DNA of 64,000 nt from RUG369 sp050949645 (GCA_050949645.1 JBMNGC010000001.1:2232001-2296000), one strand, 5' to 3'; positions 26,312 to 35,777 are shown, numbered from the stretch's first letter. A program made the numbers and translations. Notes: a model not told the origin generated them from the letters alone.

Positions 26312-27802
26312 TTACATGAACTTAACCATCATCTGAGAGGCCAGCACAATGAGCACGAGCGCCACGGGATAGGTCGCGGCGTACGCAGACGCGACGTCGT
26401 CCGTCTTCGCCGTATTGATGAGCGCGCCAAGCGCCGGAGTCGACGTCATCCCGCCCGTGATGCAGCCCAGGTTGTTGAGCAGGCAGAGCTTGACGACGTA
26501 ACGCGCCACGATAAACCCGAGGAAGAGCGGAACGATCTCCATGATCGCGCCGTAAACAAAGAGGATGGACCCATACTGTTCAACGTACTCGACGAAGCCC
26601 GCGCCGCCGGGAACGCCGGCGCCGATGAGGAACATGATGAGCCCGAATTCGCGGAACGAGCCGAGAAATTCAGCGGAGATATCCATACTCATTCGCCCAA
26701 TGCGCCCATAGTGGCCGAGGATCAATCCCATCATGAGCGCGCCGCCCGTATTGCCGAGCGAGAAGTTCGCGCCGCCTGGAAGCGGAATCGTGAACTTGCC
26801 AAGGATAATCCCGAGACAGATGGCGAGCGCGAAAGGCCCAAGTCCGATCGGATCGATCTTGAAGAGGTTCGTAGGAAGCTCGCGTTCGCCGGAAGTCTCG
26901 TCAGACGCCTGGAGCAGCTTGCGCTCCTCTTCCATATTGGAGCCGAGGACTTTCGGAACGAGCTGTACGAACAGGACGACGCCGACAACGCCGAATGGAT
27001 AGCCGATTGCGTGACCGACCGTGCAAATGTCTTTGAGCTCGTCCGTCGGAAGCGCGTCAAGCGCCGCGGCAAAGCCGGGCGTCGTCGTGAGCGCGCCGGA
27101 CAGAATACCGACGCCCATCGCGGAATCGACGCTCGTAAACTGGATGATCGCCATCGTCGTGAGCGTCGCCGCGCCAATGATAACAAAGGCGAGGAGCACG
27201 TATGATTTCGCGTTGCGTTTGAGGTTCGAGAAGAATTTCGGTCCGGCGATGAAACCGACGCTCGTGACGAAGCACAGAAGCCCGAGATCCTGAATAAGCT
27301 TCATCGACGTCCTGAGGGACGACTCGGTCAATTTGTCGCTCAGGAACCCATGAACGTGCAGCCAAGAATCGTCTTTGACTCCGAAATGCCCAAAGACAAG
27401 CGCTGCAAGGAAGACGCCCGCCGCGCCAAGTCCGACGCCTTTGATCTGGATGCGGCCAAAAAGATAGCCGACTACCGCAATCGCAAAAACAATAAACAGC
27501 GTATTGGTGAAGGAATTAATGAAGACGCCAGTAAGATAACCGGGCTGCTTTTTTTGCTCTGCGCCCTTGTCCGGAACGGCGCCGGCGTTTTCGGTAGTCG
27601 CTTCTGCGTCGGATTCCACGCCCTCTTCGTCAGCGGTCGCCGCGGCGAGCGGCGCTGCGTCGGTTGTAACGGCGTCAACCTGTTCGGCCGCCGTCTGAGG
27701 CGCCTCCTGCGCGGACGTCAGGGTAACGAACGCCGTGGTAAGGAAGCACGAGACAGCGACCAATAAGACTATTATTTTTAACGAACCTGATTTAGACAAC
27801 AC
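26312..27802 (-). CDS. Aspartate-alanine exchanger (AspT/YidE-type) family membrane transporter
   Basis: A 496-residue membrane protein with two homologous halves of about five to six helices, each ending in a G-rich re-entrant motif: GVGILSGALTTTPGFAAAL in the first half and NLGCITGGMTSTPALGALI in the second. These are typical of the AAE exchanger family. Family members usually carry two RCK/TrkA-C domains between the halves; here only a short charged loop (about 290-320) joins them. Unusually, the N-terminus has a signal-peptide-like segment (ending TSAQ) and an Ala/Glu-rich linker of about 60 residues. Start is GTG at 27802 with a GGAGA box. The likely substrate is a dicarboxylate or amino acid; succinate export would fit the sdh neighbours, but this is speculation. 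Confidence 0.78.
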   Translation of the reverse strand: MLSKSGSLKIIVLLVAVSCFLTTAFVTLTSAQEAPQTAAEQVDAVTTDAAPLAAATADEEGVESDAEATTENAGAVPDKGAEQKKQPGYLTGVFINSFTNTLFIVFAIAVVGYLFGRIQIKGVGLGAAGVFLAALVFGHFGVKDDSWLHVHGFLSDKLTESSLRTSMKLIQDLGLLCFVTSVGFIAGPKFFSNLKRNAKSYVLLAFVIIGAATLTTMAIIQFTSVDSAMGVGILSGALTTTPGFAAALDALPTDELKDICTVGHAIGYPFGVVGVVLFVQLVPKVLGSNMEEERKLLQASDETSGERELPTNLFKIDPIGLGPFALAICLGIILGKFTIPLPGGANFSLGNTGGALMMGLILGHYGRIGRMSMDISAEFLGSFREFGLIMFLIGAGVPGGAGFVEYVEQYGSILFVYGAIMEIVPLFLGFIVARYVVKLCLLNNLGCITGGMTSTPALGALINTAKTDDVASAYAATYPVALVLIVLASQMMVKFM

Positions 27803-27930
27803 GATGCGTCTCCAAGACTTACTGCGGCGACCGCCTGATTGCGGATTGAGGATTCGCCGGTTTAGGGTTGCTTTGAACGTTCGGCGCCGCGCGTCATTCT
27901 CGCGGAAAAACTCTATCGCCGAAATCGTTT

Positions 27931-27980
27931 AAAAAACGCGGGGCTCCGTCTGACTCGCGTCGACTGACAGAACCCCGCGT
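27931..27980 (-). terminator. Terminator of the sdhCAB operon
   Basis: ACGCGGGG (27980-27973 on the minus strand) pairs with CCCCGCGT (27943-27936), followed by TTTTTT. The large loop holds a further short stem. Confidence 0.75.
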
Positions 27981-28009
27981 CATGGTTTCAAAACTCGTGA
28001 CCGACGTTG

Positions 28010-28750
28010 TCAGTCTTTAATCTTTGCGAGAAGGAACTCGCGGTTGAGGCGAGCTATATGCTCGATCGAGATACCTTTCGGACATTCGGCCTCGCAAGCC
28101 TGCGTGTTAGAGCACGCGCCGAATCCAAGCTCGTCCATCTTCGCGACCATCGCCTTAGCGCGCTTGGCGCCTTCGACGCGCCCTTGCGGCAGCTTGGCGA
28201 GCGAAGAGACGCGCGCGGCGACAAAGAGCATCGCCGAACCGTTCTTGCACGTCGCGACGCAGGCGCCGCAACCGATGCAGGAGGCGGCGTCCATCGACTC
28301 TTCCACGTCGTCCTTCTTGATCGGAATCGCGTTCGCGTCGGGAACGACGCCGCCGATGCTGATAAAGCCGCCGGCCTGAAGGATCTTCTCAAACGCGCCG
28401 CGGTCGACGACGAGGTCTTTAATAACCGGGAACGCGGCGGAGCGCCAGGGCTCGATGGTGATCGTGTCGCCGTCGTTGAACCTGCGGCAGTAGAGCTGGC
28501 AGGTCGTGATGTCGTCGTCCGGACCGTGCGCGCGGCCATTGATATAGAGCGAGCAGGCGCCGCAAATGCCTTCGCGGCAGTCGTGGTCGAAAGCGACCGG
28601 CTCCTTGCCTTCGCGGACGAGGTTTTCGTTCAGGATATCCAGCATTTCAAGAAACGAGGTGTCGGGAGAGATTCCGTCGATGCGGTAGGTTTCAAACTTC
28701 CCCTTCGCCTTCGCGTTCTTCTGCCGCCAAATTTTTAGTGTGAATTTCAT
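28010..28750 (-). CDS. sdhB: Succinate dehydrogenase/fumarate reductase iron-sulfur subunit
   Basis: A 246-residue electron-transfer subunit. The N-terminal ferredoxin domain has CREGICGACSLYINGR and a later TTCQLYC for the [2Fe-2S] cluster. The C-terminal domain has CIGCGACVATCKNGSA and CSNTQACEAECPKGI for the [4Fe-4S] and [3Fe-4S] clusters. It passes electrons between the flavoprotein and the membrane quinone site. The sequence looks like the Bacteroidetes/epsilonproteobacterial type. I take the ATG at 28750 (MKFTLKIW is the family start); a TTG at 28768 is the alternative. It is the last gene of a C-A-B operon and is followed by a terminator. Confidence 0.93.
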   Translation of the reverse strand: MKFTLKIWRQKNAKAKGKFETYRIDGISPDTSFLEMLDILNENLVREGKEPVAFDHDCREGICGACSLYINGRAHGPDDDITTCQLYCRRFNDGDTITIEPWRSAAFPVIKDLVVDRGAFEKILQAGGFISIGGVVPDANAIPIKKDDVEESMDAASCIGCGACVATCKNGSAMLFVAARVSSLAKLPQGRVEGAKRAKAMVAKMDELGFGACSNTQACEAECPKGISIEHIARLNREFLLAKIKD

Positions 28751-28819
28751 CTTTCTTGCGTCTTTCAAATGTACAGTGGAACAGGGACTAATGTTGACTC
28801 TCAGCTGGACGGAGCCAGA

Positions 28820-30775
28820 TCAGTCTTTATAGTTCCTTGTAGAAAGTTTGACCTCTTCGTAATTCAGCGGTTCCTTGTGAAGAACGGGCTCGGAATCCTC
28901 GCCGGCGTACTCCCAGGCGGCGACGTGCATGTAGTTTTCGTCGTCGCGTTTGGCCTCACCCTCTTCCGTCTGGCTTTCTTCGCGGAAGTGACCGCCGCAG
29001 GACTCGCGTCGGTCAAGCGCGTCGAGCGCGATAAGCTTCGCGACGTCGATAAAATCGCCAAGGCGGAGCGCCTTCTCAAGCTCCTGATTGAATTCGTTGT
29101 TAGAGCCCGGAACCTTGACGTCGGTCTCATATTCCTTGCGGAGCGCTTCGATCTCCTCAAGAGCCTTCTTGAGACCGGCTTCATTGCGCGACATACCGAC
29201 GTATTCCCACAGGATGTGCCCGAGCTTCTTGTGGAGAACGTCGACCGGCTGCGAGCCGTTGACGCCGAGAACGTGATCGATCTTCGCCTGGACCGACTTT
29301 TCCGCTTCCGCGAACGCGGGATCGTCCGTGTCGATCTTCGGCGTGAGGATCTCGTGAGAGAGATAGTCGCCGATCGTGTAAGGCAGAATGTAGTAACCGT
29401 CGGCAAGGCCCTGCATGAGCGCGGAAGCGCCGAGGCGGTTGCCGCCATGGTCGCTGAAGTTCGCTTCGCCGATCGCGTAAAGGCCCGGGATCGTCGTCAT
29501 GAGGCTGTAGTCGACCCAAATACCGCCCATCGTGTAGTGGATCGCCGGATAGATCTGCATCGGCTCCTTGTAGGGGTCGACGTCGGTGATCTTCTCGTAC
29601 ATCTGGAACAGGTTGCCGTAGCGCTCTGTCACCGTGTCGTAGCCGAGTTCCTCGAGCGCTTCCGCGAAGTCGAGGAAGACCGCCAGACCGGTATTGTTGA
29701 CGCCATAGCCGGCGTCGCAACGTTCCTTGGCGGCGCGGGACGCGACGTCGCGCGGGACAAGGTTGCCGAACGCGGGATAGCGACGCTCGAGATAGTAGTC
29801 GCGATCTTCTTCCGGAATATCGGAACCTCGCGCTTTATTATTACGGAGTCTCTCGACGTCTTCGGTCTTTTTGGGGACCCAGATGCGACCGTCGTTACGA
29901 AGCGACTCGGACATGAGCGTGAGCTTCGACTGCTGATCGCCGTGAACCGGGATGCAGGTCGGGTGAATCTGGACGAAGCACGGGTTCGCGAAGTACGCGC
30001 CCTTGCGATAGCACTGCAACGCGGCGGAGGCGTTGCACATCATCGCGTTCGTGGAGAGGAAATACGCGTTGCCGTATCCGCCGGTCGCGAGAACGACCGC
30101 GTGCGCGCCGTATCGTTCGAGTTCGCCCGTCGCAAGATTACGACAGATAATACCGCGCGCCTTGCCGTCAATGACGACGAGGTCGAGCATTTCGCGACGA
30201 ACGTAGGACTTAACCTTACCGGCGGCAATCTGGCGGTTCAGGGACGCGTAGGCTCCGAGGAGGAGCTGCTGTCCAGTCTGGCCGCGCGCATAGAAGGTAC
30301 GGGAGACCTGCGCGCCGCCGAAAGAACGGTTCGCCAAGAGCCCGCCATATTCGCGAGCGAACGGAACGCCCTGCGCGACGCATTTGTCAATGATCAGGTT
30401 GCTCACTTCCGCGAGTCGATACACGTTCGCCTCGCGAGCGCGATAGTCGCCGCCCTTGATCGTATCGAAGAAGAGGCGATCGACCGAGTCGTTGTCGTTC
30501 TGATAGTTCTTCGCAGCGTTAATACCGCCCTGCGCCGAGATCGAGTGAGCGCGTCGAGGACTGTCATTAATGCAGAATATTTTGACGTTGTATCCGAGTT
30601 CCGCAAGGGACGCCGCCGCGGACGCGCCCGCAAGACCCGTCCCGACGACGATGACGTCAAGCTTGCGCTTATTGCCAGGACTCACAACACGAACGTCCCT
30701 CTTATAATTGGACCACTTCTTAGCGAGCGGACCTTCTGGAATCTTTGCCTGCAGTTTAGAATCGATATCTGCCAT
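28820..30775 (-). CDS. sdhA: Succinate dehydrogenase/fumarate reductase flavoprotein subunit
   Basis: A 651-residue FAD protein that oxidises succinate or reduces fumarate. Features: GTGLAGASAAASLAELG for the dinucleotide fold, HSISAQGGINAAKNY including the FAD-attachment His, HPTCIPVHG, DYYLERRYPAFGNLVPRDVASR with the active-site Arg, HYTMGGIWVDY, GLYAIGEANFSDHGGNRLGASALMQG and RRESCGGHFREES. The long form with the KLTLMSESLRNDGRIWVPK segment is typical of the menaquinone-linked Bacteroidetes-like enzyme that can run both ways. Gap to sdhB is about 70 nt and to sdhC about 95 nt. Confidence 0.95.
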   Translation of the reverse strand: MADIDSKLQAKIPEGPLAKKWSNYKRDVRVVSPGNKRKLDVIVVGTGLAGASAAASLAELGYNVKIFCINDSPRRAHSISAQGGINAAKNYQNDNDSVDRLFFDTIKGGDYRAREANVYRLAEVSNLIIDKCVAQGVPFAREYGGLLANRSFGGAQVSRTFYARGQTGQQLLLGAYASLNRQIAAGKVKSYVRREMLDLVVIDGKARGIICRNLATGELERYGAHAVVLATGGYGNAYFLSTNAMMCNASAALQCYRKGAYFANPCFVQIHPTCIPVHGDQQSKLTLMSESLRNDGRIWVPKKTEDVERLRNNKARGSDIPEEDRDYYLERRYPAFGNLVPRDVASRAAKERCDAGYGVNNTGLAVFLDFAEALEELGYDTVTERYGNLFQMYEKITDVDPYKEPMQIYPAIHYTMGGIWVDYSLMTTIPGLYAIGEANFSDHGGNRLGASALMQGLADGYYILPYTIGDYLSHEILTPKIDTDDPAFAEAEKSVQAKIDHVLGVNGSQPVDVLHKKLGHILWEYVGMSRNEAGLKKALEEIEALRKEYETDVKVPGSNNEFNQELEKALRLGDFIDVAKLIALDALDRRESCGGHFREESQTEEGEAKRDDENYMHVAAWEYAGEDSEPVLHKEPLNYEEVKLSTRNYKD

Positions 30776-30870
30776 GGTATTTTCTTTATATTGAATTGCT
30801 CGATTGAACGAAATTTCATTTACTTTCCGGTCGGCGCAAAATGACGCCGATCGGGAACACGTTTCCCGTC

Positions 30871-31545
30871 TTATCCGCAGCAGGGGAACTTACTGGCGTA
30901 GAGGAAGAAGACAGGAATCACGGCGAACCCGATGAAAACGCAGATCGCGTAAAGCTTCGCGAGAAACTGCAGACGCGGCAGCCACTTGGTATTGCTCACG
31001 CCAAGGGACTGGAAAGCGCTCCAGAACCCGTGCGAAATGTGAAAATAGAGCGCGACGAACCAGGCGATATAGAGAATCGCGATCACTGGATTCGAAAAAG
31101 TAGCGACGACGAGCTCATAAGGATCTTTTCCCTCTCGTCCCAGGAAAGTCTGGAGCTGCATGTGCTGCCAGAAGTGCATGAAGTGGAGGAGAAGGAAAAG
31201 GAAGACGATGACGCCGAGTACGAACATGTTCTTGGAAGCCCAGGAGGACGCCTGCGACTTGCAGGGAACGGCGTACTTGATATTGGAAGGACGCGCGGTC
31301 CAGTTCTTGAACTCAACGTAGATCGAGAAGAGGATGTGGACAATAAACCCCAGCGCCAGGACGGGAACCATCGCTCTTACGAGGAGGTTCGTGTCCATAA
31401 ATTCGCATGCCAGACGATAGAGGTCGGGGGATACGAGAGCGGTGAGGTTGAGCGCCAGATGCACGGCGATGAAGACCAGCAGGAACAGGCCGCTAAGGCC
31501 CATTATCAGTTTTTTACCGATTGACGAACTAAGAAACTCTATCAT
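30871..31545 (-). CDS. sdhC: Succinate dehydrogenase cytochrome b558-type membrane subunit
   Basis: A 224-residue membrane anchor with five predicted helices. It begins FLSSSIGKKLIMGLSG and has conserved His residues in the helices (AVHLALN, FIVHILF, LLHFMHFWQHM, YFHISHGFW) fitting a di-haem b subunit of the Bacillus subtilis type, where one polypeptide replaces SdhC and SdhD. It should exchange electrons with menaquinone. I use the ATG at 31545 because it starts at the family N-terminus; the longer frame upstream has no support. It is first in the operon. Confidence 0.9.
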   Translation of the reverse strand: MIEFLSSSIGKKLIMGLSGLFLLVFIAVHLALNLTALVSPDLYRLACEFMDTNLLVRAMVPVLALGFIVHILFSIYVEFKNWTARPSNIKYAVPCKSQASSWASKNMFVLGVIVFLFLLLHFMHFWQHMQLQTFLGREGKDPYELVVATFSNPVIAILYIAWFVALYFHISHGFWSAFQSLGVSNTKWLPRLQFLAKLYAICVFIGFAVIPVFFLYASKFPCCG

Positions 31546-31953
31546 GGTATCGTTTTTCAAGGAGTGTGACGGTTTATAAACGAGGCGCCAAAAGAGGCGT
31601 TTGCCGCGCGGCAAGAAATCGCACAAATCCAGCGCGCCGTTCTCCACCGCGAAAGCCAACGAAAATCGCGCGACGGCGTCCGTCAAAACGCTTGCGTTCT
31701 CTAATGCGCTCTGAAGCCCGACGACCCCGTCAGGACTTAAAACGTCATTGCGACGCTTTGAATCGATATGGATTTATCGATATATAGTTTTCTACCAATA
31801 TTGGCGCTTTTGTCAAGTTGGACCGGCGTTGATTTAGAAGGTTTTATACTGAACTTTTTTCCAGCCGCGCGCGTCGGTCCAAAGTAGGGCGCGCCCTACG
31901 TCAATTTCGCGGGAGTCGGACGCGGAACGCCTCCAGCGAGGAGCTCGCTTAAT
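31546..31953. other. Leader and promoter region of sdhCAB (about 400 bp)
   Basis: No gene. The part next to the aldo/keto reductase stop (31780-31860) is AT-rich and carries the promoter candidate described separately; the remaining 240 nt would be a long untranslated leader. I see no riboswitch I can name. Confidence 0.4.
31789..31816 (-). promoter_or_regulatory. Candidate sdhCAB promoter
   Basis: A perfect TTGACA on the minus strand (31816-31811), a 16-nt spacer and TAGAAA (31794-31789). The -10 is only a partial match. Confidence 0.4.
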
Positions 31954-32883
31954 TTAAGGGAGGAACTTTCCGGAAGCGAGGTAAAGTTTGTACCAGTCGT
32001 CTCTGTCGAGAACAACTTCGCGCGCCGAACAGATATCGCGGAGACGCTCCGGCGTCATCGTGCCGACGATCACCTGCATTTTCGCAGGATGACGCAGGAT
32101 CCAGGCGATCGCCGTCGCCGTCTTGGAGATACCGTACTTCTTACCGACCTCTTCGAGCGCCGCGTTGAGCGCCGGGAATTTCGGATTGTCGATAAAGACG
32201 CCTTCGAAAAATCCATATTGCAGCGGCGACCACGCCTGGATCGTTATTTCGTTGAGCCGACAGTAATTAATGAGCCCGACGTCGCGGCTCGTCGACGCGT
32301 CGGTCGTCTTATTGTTAACGTAGAGGTCCTGGTCGATAAGCTGCGACTGTTCCAAAGAAAATTGCAACTGATTGAAAACGAGAGGACGTTGCAGATATTT
32401 CTTGAGAAGGTCGATCGGCGCCGGCGCAAGGTTGCTCACGCCGAAATGACGAACTTTCCCGGCGGCGTAGAGCTCGTCAAAGGTCTCCGCGACCTCTTCC
32501 GGCTCAAAAAGAAGGTCGGGACGATGCAGGAGGAGCGCGTCGAGATAATCCATCTGAAGGCGCGCGAGGATCTCGTCGACCGCCTTGAGGACGCTTGGAC
32601 GCGACCAGTCGAAGACGGAACGTTCGGGATAAATTCCGCATTTCGACTGGATAAAAACGTCTTCTCGAGCGATCCCCGTCTTACGGAACGCTTCACCGAA
32701 TCGCGTCTCCGCCTCGCCCTTCTTACCATAACAGGTCGCGTGATCGAAAAAGTTGACGCCAAGCTCGACGGCGTTGCGAATGACGCGCTGCGCTTCCGCG
32801 TCGCTGAGCGACGGCATGCGCATGCACCCCTGGACAATCGTCGAAACGCCCTTCGGTCCGTTTTCAACGTCGATCGTTTTCAT
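31954..32883 (-). CDS. Aldo/keto reductase (YdhF-like)
   Basis: A 309-residue NADPH-dependent oxidoreductase with a TIM-barrel fold. The catalytic tetrad is visible: Asp and Tyr in FFDHATCYG, Lys in IQSKCGIYP and His in LLLHRPD. The GVSNLAP segment and the C-terminal IVGTMTPERLRDI form the NADPH site. It reduces carbonyl groups of sugars or aldehydes; the substrate is unknown. The ATG at 32883 is chosen because CTAAGGAGACAG precedes it; an earlier in-frame ATG at 32913 lies upstream of that box. Confidence 0.92.
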   Translation of the reverse strand: MKTIDVENGPKGVSTIVQGCMRMPSLSDAEAQRVIRNAVELGVNFFDHATCYGKKGEAETRFGEAFRKTGIAREDVFIQSKCGIYPERSVFDWSRPSVLKAVDEILARLQMDYLDALLLHRPDLLFEPEEVAETFDELYAAGKVRHFGVSNLAPAPIDLLKKYLQRPLVFNQLQFSLEQSQLIDQDLYVNNKTTDASTSRDVGLINYCRLNEITIQAWSPLQYGFFEGVFIDNPKFPALNAALEEVGKKYGISKTATAIAWILRHPAKMQVIVGTMTPERLRDICSAREVVLDRDDWYKLYLASGKFLP

Positions 32884-33228
32884 TTTCTGTCTCCTTAGAT
32901 AAATTTCCTGCATCGCCGCGCAACGTCGCGCGACAACCCGATAAGTCTATCTGAGATCGCGCGAAATTTCAAGCGTTGCAGGAGGGATCGCTTCGACCGC
33001 GACGAGTCGACGGCGTCGCTGATTTCTGCGCCCTTTTAGAGCCCTCGATTACTCAAACGCCGGCCGCTGAGTTGCAAGAAACGTCGCAAGGTTTTCGCAA
33101 ATCTGACCTTGCGCGCTTCGATAGAATTTACCAGACTTTCTCCGGGATGGAATTTACCCACCGGCGGCGTCGTTTTGCGCGGTTTCGCGAAGCGACGCGC
33201 GTCGCAGCCGTTTGCATGGAGCTTAGAA
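32884..33228. other. Divergent intergenic region
   Basis: About 345 bp between the aldo/keto reductase and the thioredoxin-like gene. It must hold both promoters, but I find no clear -35/-10 pair. An open frame joining the plus-strand gene from 33109 has no ribosome site, and a small frame at 32976-33239 looks non-coding. Confidence 0.4.
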
Positions 33229-35697
33229 ATGTTTCGTAATATGATGAGAGGCGCCGGACGATTGGCGCTCCTGGGCGCACTTCTCGGACTCGTAGGAGTC
33301 GGCGCGGAGGCGCAAGGCGCGTCTGACGTCGCGCACGAGAGCAAAAAATCGTCGCAGGTCACCGCGCCCCAAAAGAGCGACCCCGCGTGGAAAACCAACG
33401 CGTATTCTAAAACGTCTGAATTCTCGCAACGTCTCGCGCTGCTCGAATTCTCTGACAAAGACGCGCCCTCATGCGCGCCGACGACCAGGCTCCTCAATGA
33501 AATGCGTCGCAAAAATTACCCGATCCAGCGCGTCGAACGCGCCGGCGGAGGCGACGTCCTCTTCGAGCGCTATGAAGTCAAGTCGGTTCCAACGCTCGTG
33601 CTCCTCTTCGACGGCAAGGAGATGGGACGCATCGTTGTTGGAAAAGACGACGTCAACGTTACGGCCAAACGTCTGCTAACGCTCTTCCAGAAGGGTCGCG
33701 ACGCGGTCGCCGCGAATCCGCCGATACGCGTGAGCGAACCGGAATACCTCTCGCAGGCGCGACCGAAGCTCGGGTTCCTCTTCCCGAAATCGATTGACCG
33801 CGCGATGCAGGCGCGAGCTCAGTCCTCCGAGATGACGATCGACCCTCAGACGGTGGAAGAAGAAGTCTCGATTCTTGACGCGCGGACCGAAGAAATCTCG
33901 AATCTCATCGGCGAGGCGCGACTCGAAGCGTCGACGATCCGCGTCGTGGTCAAGGACCCGAAAGGGGACGTCGACCGCGAGGGCGTCGGTTCCACCATTC
34001 ATTACAACTCCCAGTATCGCGAATCGCTCGCCGTCGTCGCGTCGAGCCTCTTTATCGGCGTCGCGGATCCGATCAGCTATCCCGACGTGACGGTCGAGGT
34101 CTTCGACCCCGAGGTCAACGACGTCGTGAGAATCGGCGCGCAGTGCGTGCACTGCGATCCTGACGCCGGCGTCGCGTTCGTCGCGGCGCAGGTCGATTCG
34201 CCGATCAAGCCGGTCGCGTTTCTCCCTAAAAAGTCGGCCCTTGAACAGGGCGACCGCGGCGTTTCCTTCGTGCGTCACGGCGACAAAGTCGTCAAAAACT
34301 ATCACGACGTCTCCGCCGTCGATCAGCGGCGTTACTATGAGAACGACTCCGAACAGAGCTCGTATGTCTCCTACGCCAACGTGACGAATCCCCCGGCTCC
34401 TGAAGACGTCGGCGCGGGCTTCTACGTCCTGCGCAACGGACGCTTCTACTTCGCCGGACTCTTCGTCTCGAGCGGCGCCGAAGGACGCGTCGTGCCAGCC
34501 TCCGTCGTGAGCCGAACTCTACTCGTGAATCGCAACCTCACGGCCGTGTACCGCGACCAGGTCGCCAATAAATTCGACGCGCCCGCGTCCGACGCGGAAA
34601 TCGACGCCGCCATCAGCCGCCTCGCTCAGCTCGACGCGCAGAAGGAAGCGGAACGGAAATTTGACTCCTACGACGACGATGAGCCCGTAAACTCCGGCAA
34701 TACCGTAGCGCTTTCGGAGCCCGTCTCCACGCTCGACGACCACGGCGAGCCGGTCGTCGATCTCAGCGGCTCGAGCGCCAACGGGTCGTTCTCGAACGAC
34801 GCGTCGCGCGCCGACGTCGCGCTCATGGGCGTCGGAGAGGAGCAGTCGAATCTCTCGTCGTTCCCGAACAACGCGAAAGACGCTTTCGCACGTTCCGCCG
34901 CTATGACGAGCGCGATCGCGAACAACGCTTCCTTCCAGACTGCTGAAGAATTCCAGTTCCCGACCGAGCGTGTTTCTGAGCCCAACCTCGTCGACCGCGC
35001 CCTGGTCGCCGACGCGACGCCCGCGACTCAAGCCCCTGCGGTTCCCTCGCCCGACGCGTCTCGCTCGCAACTCGCCTTTAACAGTCAGCCTGACGCCGCG
35101 AACTCCTTCGCGCGCTCCGATCCGTTCGACGATCCCATCCCGCAGCCGCAGGATCCGCTTCTGAACGATCCGTTCCCCTTCCCCGATCCGACGAACGCGG
35201 AACTCGCGAACGCGGCCGATGAAGACCTCTTCCCCGCCGCGCAACCCGACCGAACGCTCGTCGCGAGCTCGAATCAGGATCGCTTCCCGGCCTCCCCTTA
35301 CGCCGCCGACCCCTTGCCGACCCCCAACTCCGACCTCGTCCGCTCGACAACCTTCAGCAATCGCGAGCAGGTCGAAACCTTCAACAAGGAAGAGGAGGAG
35401 TTTGAAGCGGCGCTCGACGCGCTGCGTCGACGCGGGATGGAAGGCGCCGAGATCATCTGCATCGTTAACTGGTCCAACGACGCGAATGGCGCTCGCGAAA
35501 CCGAGGTCGTCCGCATTCCGCGCAGAACGCTCCTCACGAACCCGTCGGCGCCAGGTAACGGGGTCCAGCTTGTTTCCGACCCCGACGCGAATCGCGACGC
35601 CGTCATGACCGCTCGATCAAACTCCGAGCCCAACGGCGCCGATCAGCGCCCCGTCCCGACCGTCTCGGAGCGCCCAGACTCCATCCTCTATAAGTAA
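33229..35697 (+). CDS. Exported thioredoxin-like protein fused to a degenerate trypsin-fold domain
   Basis: An 822-residue protein with a signal peptide (about 1-28). Residues about 65-155 form a thioredoxin fold: LALLEFSDKDAPSCAPTT, where the active site reads C-A-P-T instead of C-x-x-C, and the cis-Pro loop VKSVPTLVLLFDGKE. Residues about 240-430 resemble an S1C (DegP/HtrA) trypsin fold: GVGSTIHY, then SLAVVASSLFIG where the catalytic His block should be, DPDAGVAFVAAQV for the Asp strand and GAGFYVLRNGRF where GNSGGP should be. None of His/Asp/Ser is intact, so it is probably a pseudoprotease. The remaining 390 residues are Asp/Pro/Ser/Asn-rich and disordered. A scaffolding or binding role outside the cytoplasm is likely. 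Confidence 0.6.
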   Translation: MFRNMMRGAGRLALLGALLGLVGVGAEAQGASDVAHESKKSSQVTAPQKSDPAWKTNAYSKTSEFSQRLALLEFSDKDAPSCAPTTRLLNEMRRKNYPIQRVERAGGGDVLFERYEVKSVPTLVLLFDGKEMGRIVVGKDDVNVTAKRLLTLFQKGRDAVAANPPIRVSEPEYLSQARPKLGFLFPKSIDRAMQARAQSSEMTIDPQTVEEEVSILDARTEEISNLIGEARLEASTIRVVVKDPKGDVDREGVGSTIHYNSQYRESLAVVASSLFIGVADPISYPDVTVEVFDPEVNDVVRIGAQCVHCDPDAGVAFVAAQVDSPIKPVAFLPKKSALEQGDRGVSFVRHGDKVVKNYHDVSAVDQRRYYENDSEQSSYVSYANVTNPPAPEDVGAGFYVLRNGRFYFAGLFVSSGAEGRVVPASVVSRTLLVNRNLTAVYRDQVANKFDAPASDAEIDAAISRLAQLDAQKEAERKFDSYDDDEPVNSGNTVALSEPVSTLDDHGEPVVDLSGSSANGSFSNDASRADVALMGVGEEQSNLSSFPNNAKDAFARSAAMTSAIANNASFQTAEEFQFPTERVSEPNLVDRALVADATPATQAPAVPSPDASRSQLAFNSQPDAANSFARSDPFDDPIPQPQDPLLNDPFPFPDPTNAELANAADEDLFPAAQPDRTLVASSNQDRFPASPYAADPLPTPNSDLVRSTTFSNREQVETFNKEEEEFEAALDALRRRGMEGAEIICIVNWSNDANGARETEVVRIPRRTLLTNPSAPGNGVQLVSDPDANRDAVMTARSNSEPNGADQRPVPTVSERPDSILYK

Positions 35698-35734
35698 GAG
35701 CGCCTCGCTCCGTGCAAACGTTACCTCCATAGAC

Positions 35735-35777
35735 CCCGTCTTTCACGCTGCACTCCGCGTAAGACGGGTTTTTTTAT
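35735..35777 (+). terminator. Terminator after the thioredoxin/pseudoprotease gene
   Basis: CCCGTCTT (35735-35742) pairs with AAGACGGG (35761-35768), with an inner CACGC/GCG stem, and T7 follows. Confidence 0.85.

Noticed and set aside
26258..27205. 315-codon plus-strand frame opposite the exchanger gene
   Set aside because: Highly charged shadow of a membrane-protein gene.
28769..30844. 691-codon plus-strand open frame opposite sdhA
   Set aside because: Antisense to a fully recognised sdhA gene. Strong C/G third-position bias leaves few stop codons on the opposite strand, producing long false frames; the translation is Arg/Val/Asp-rich with no domain.
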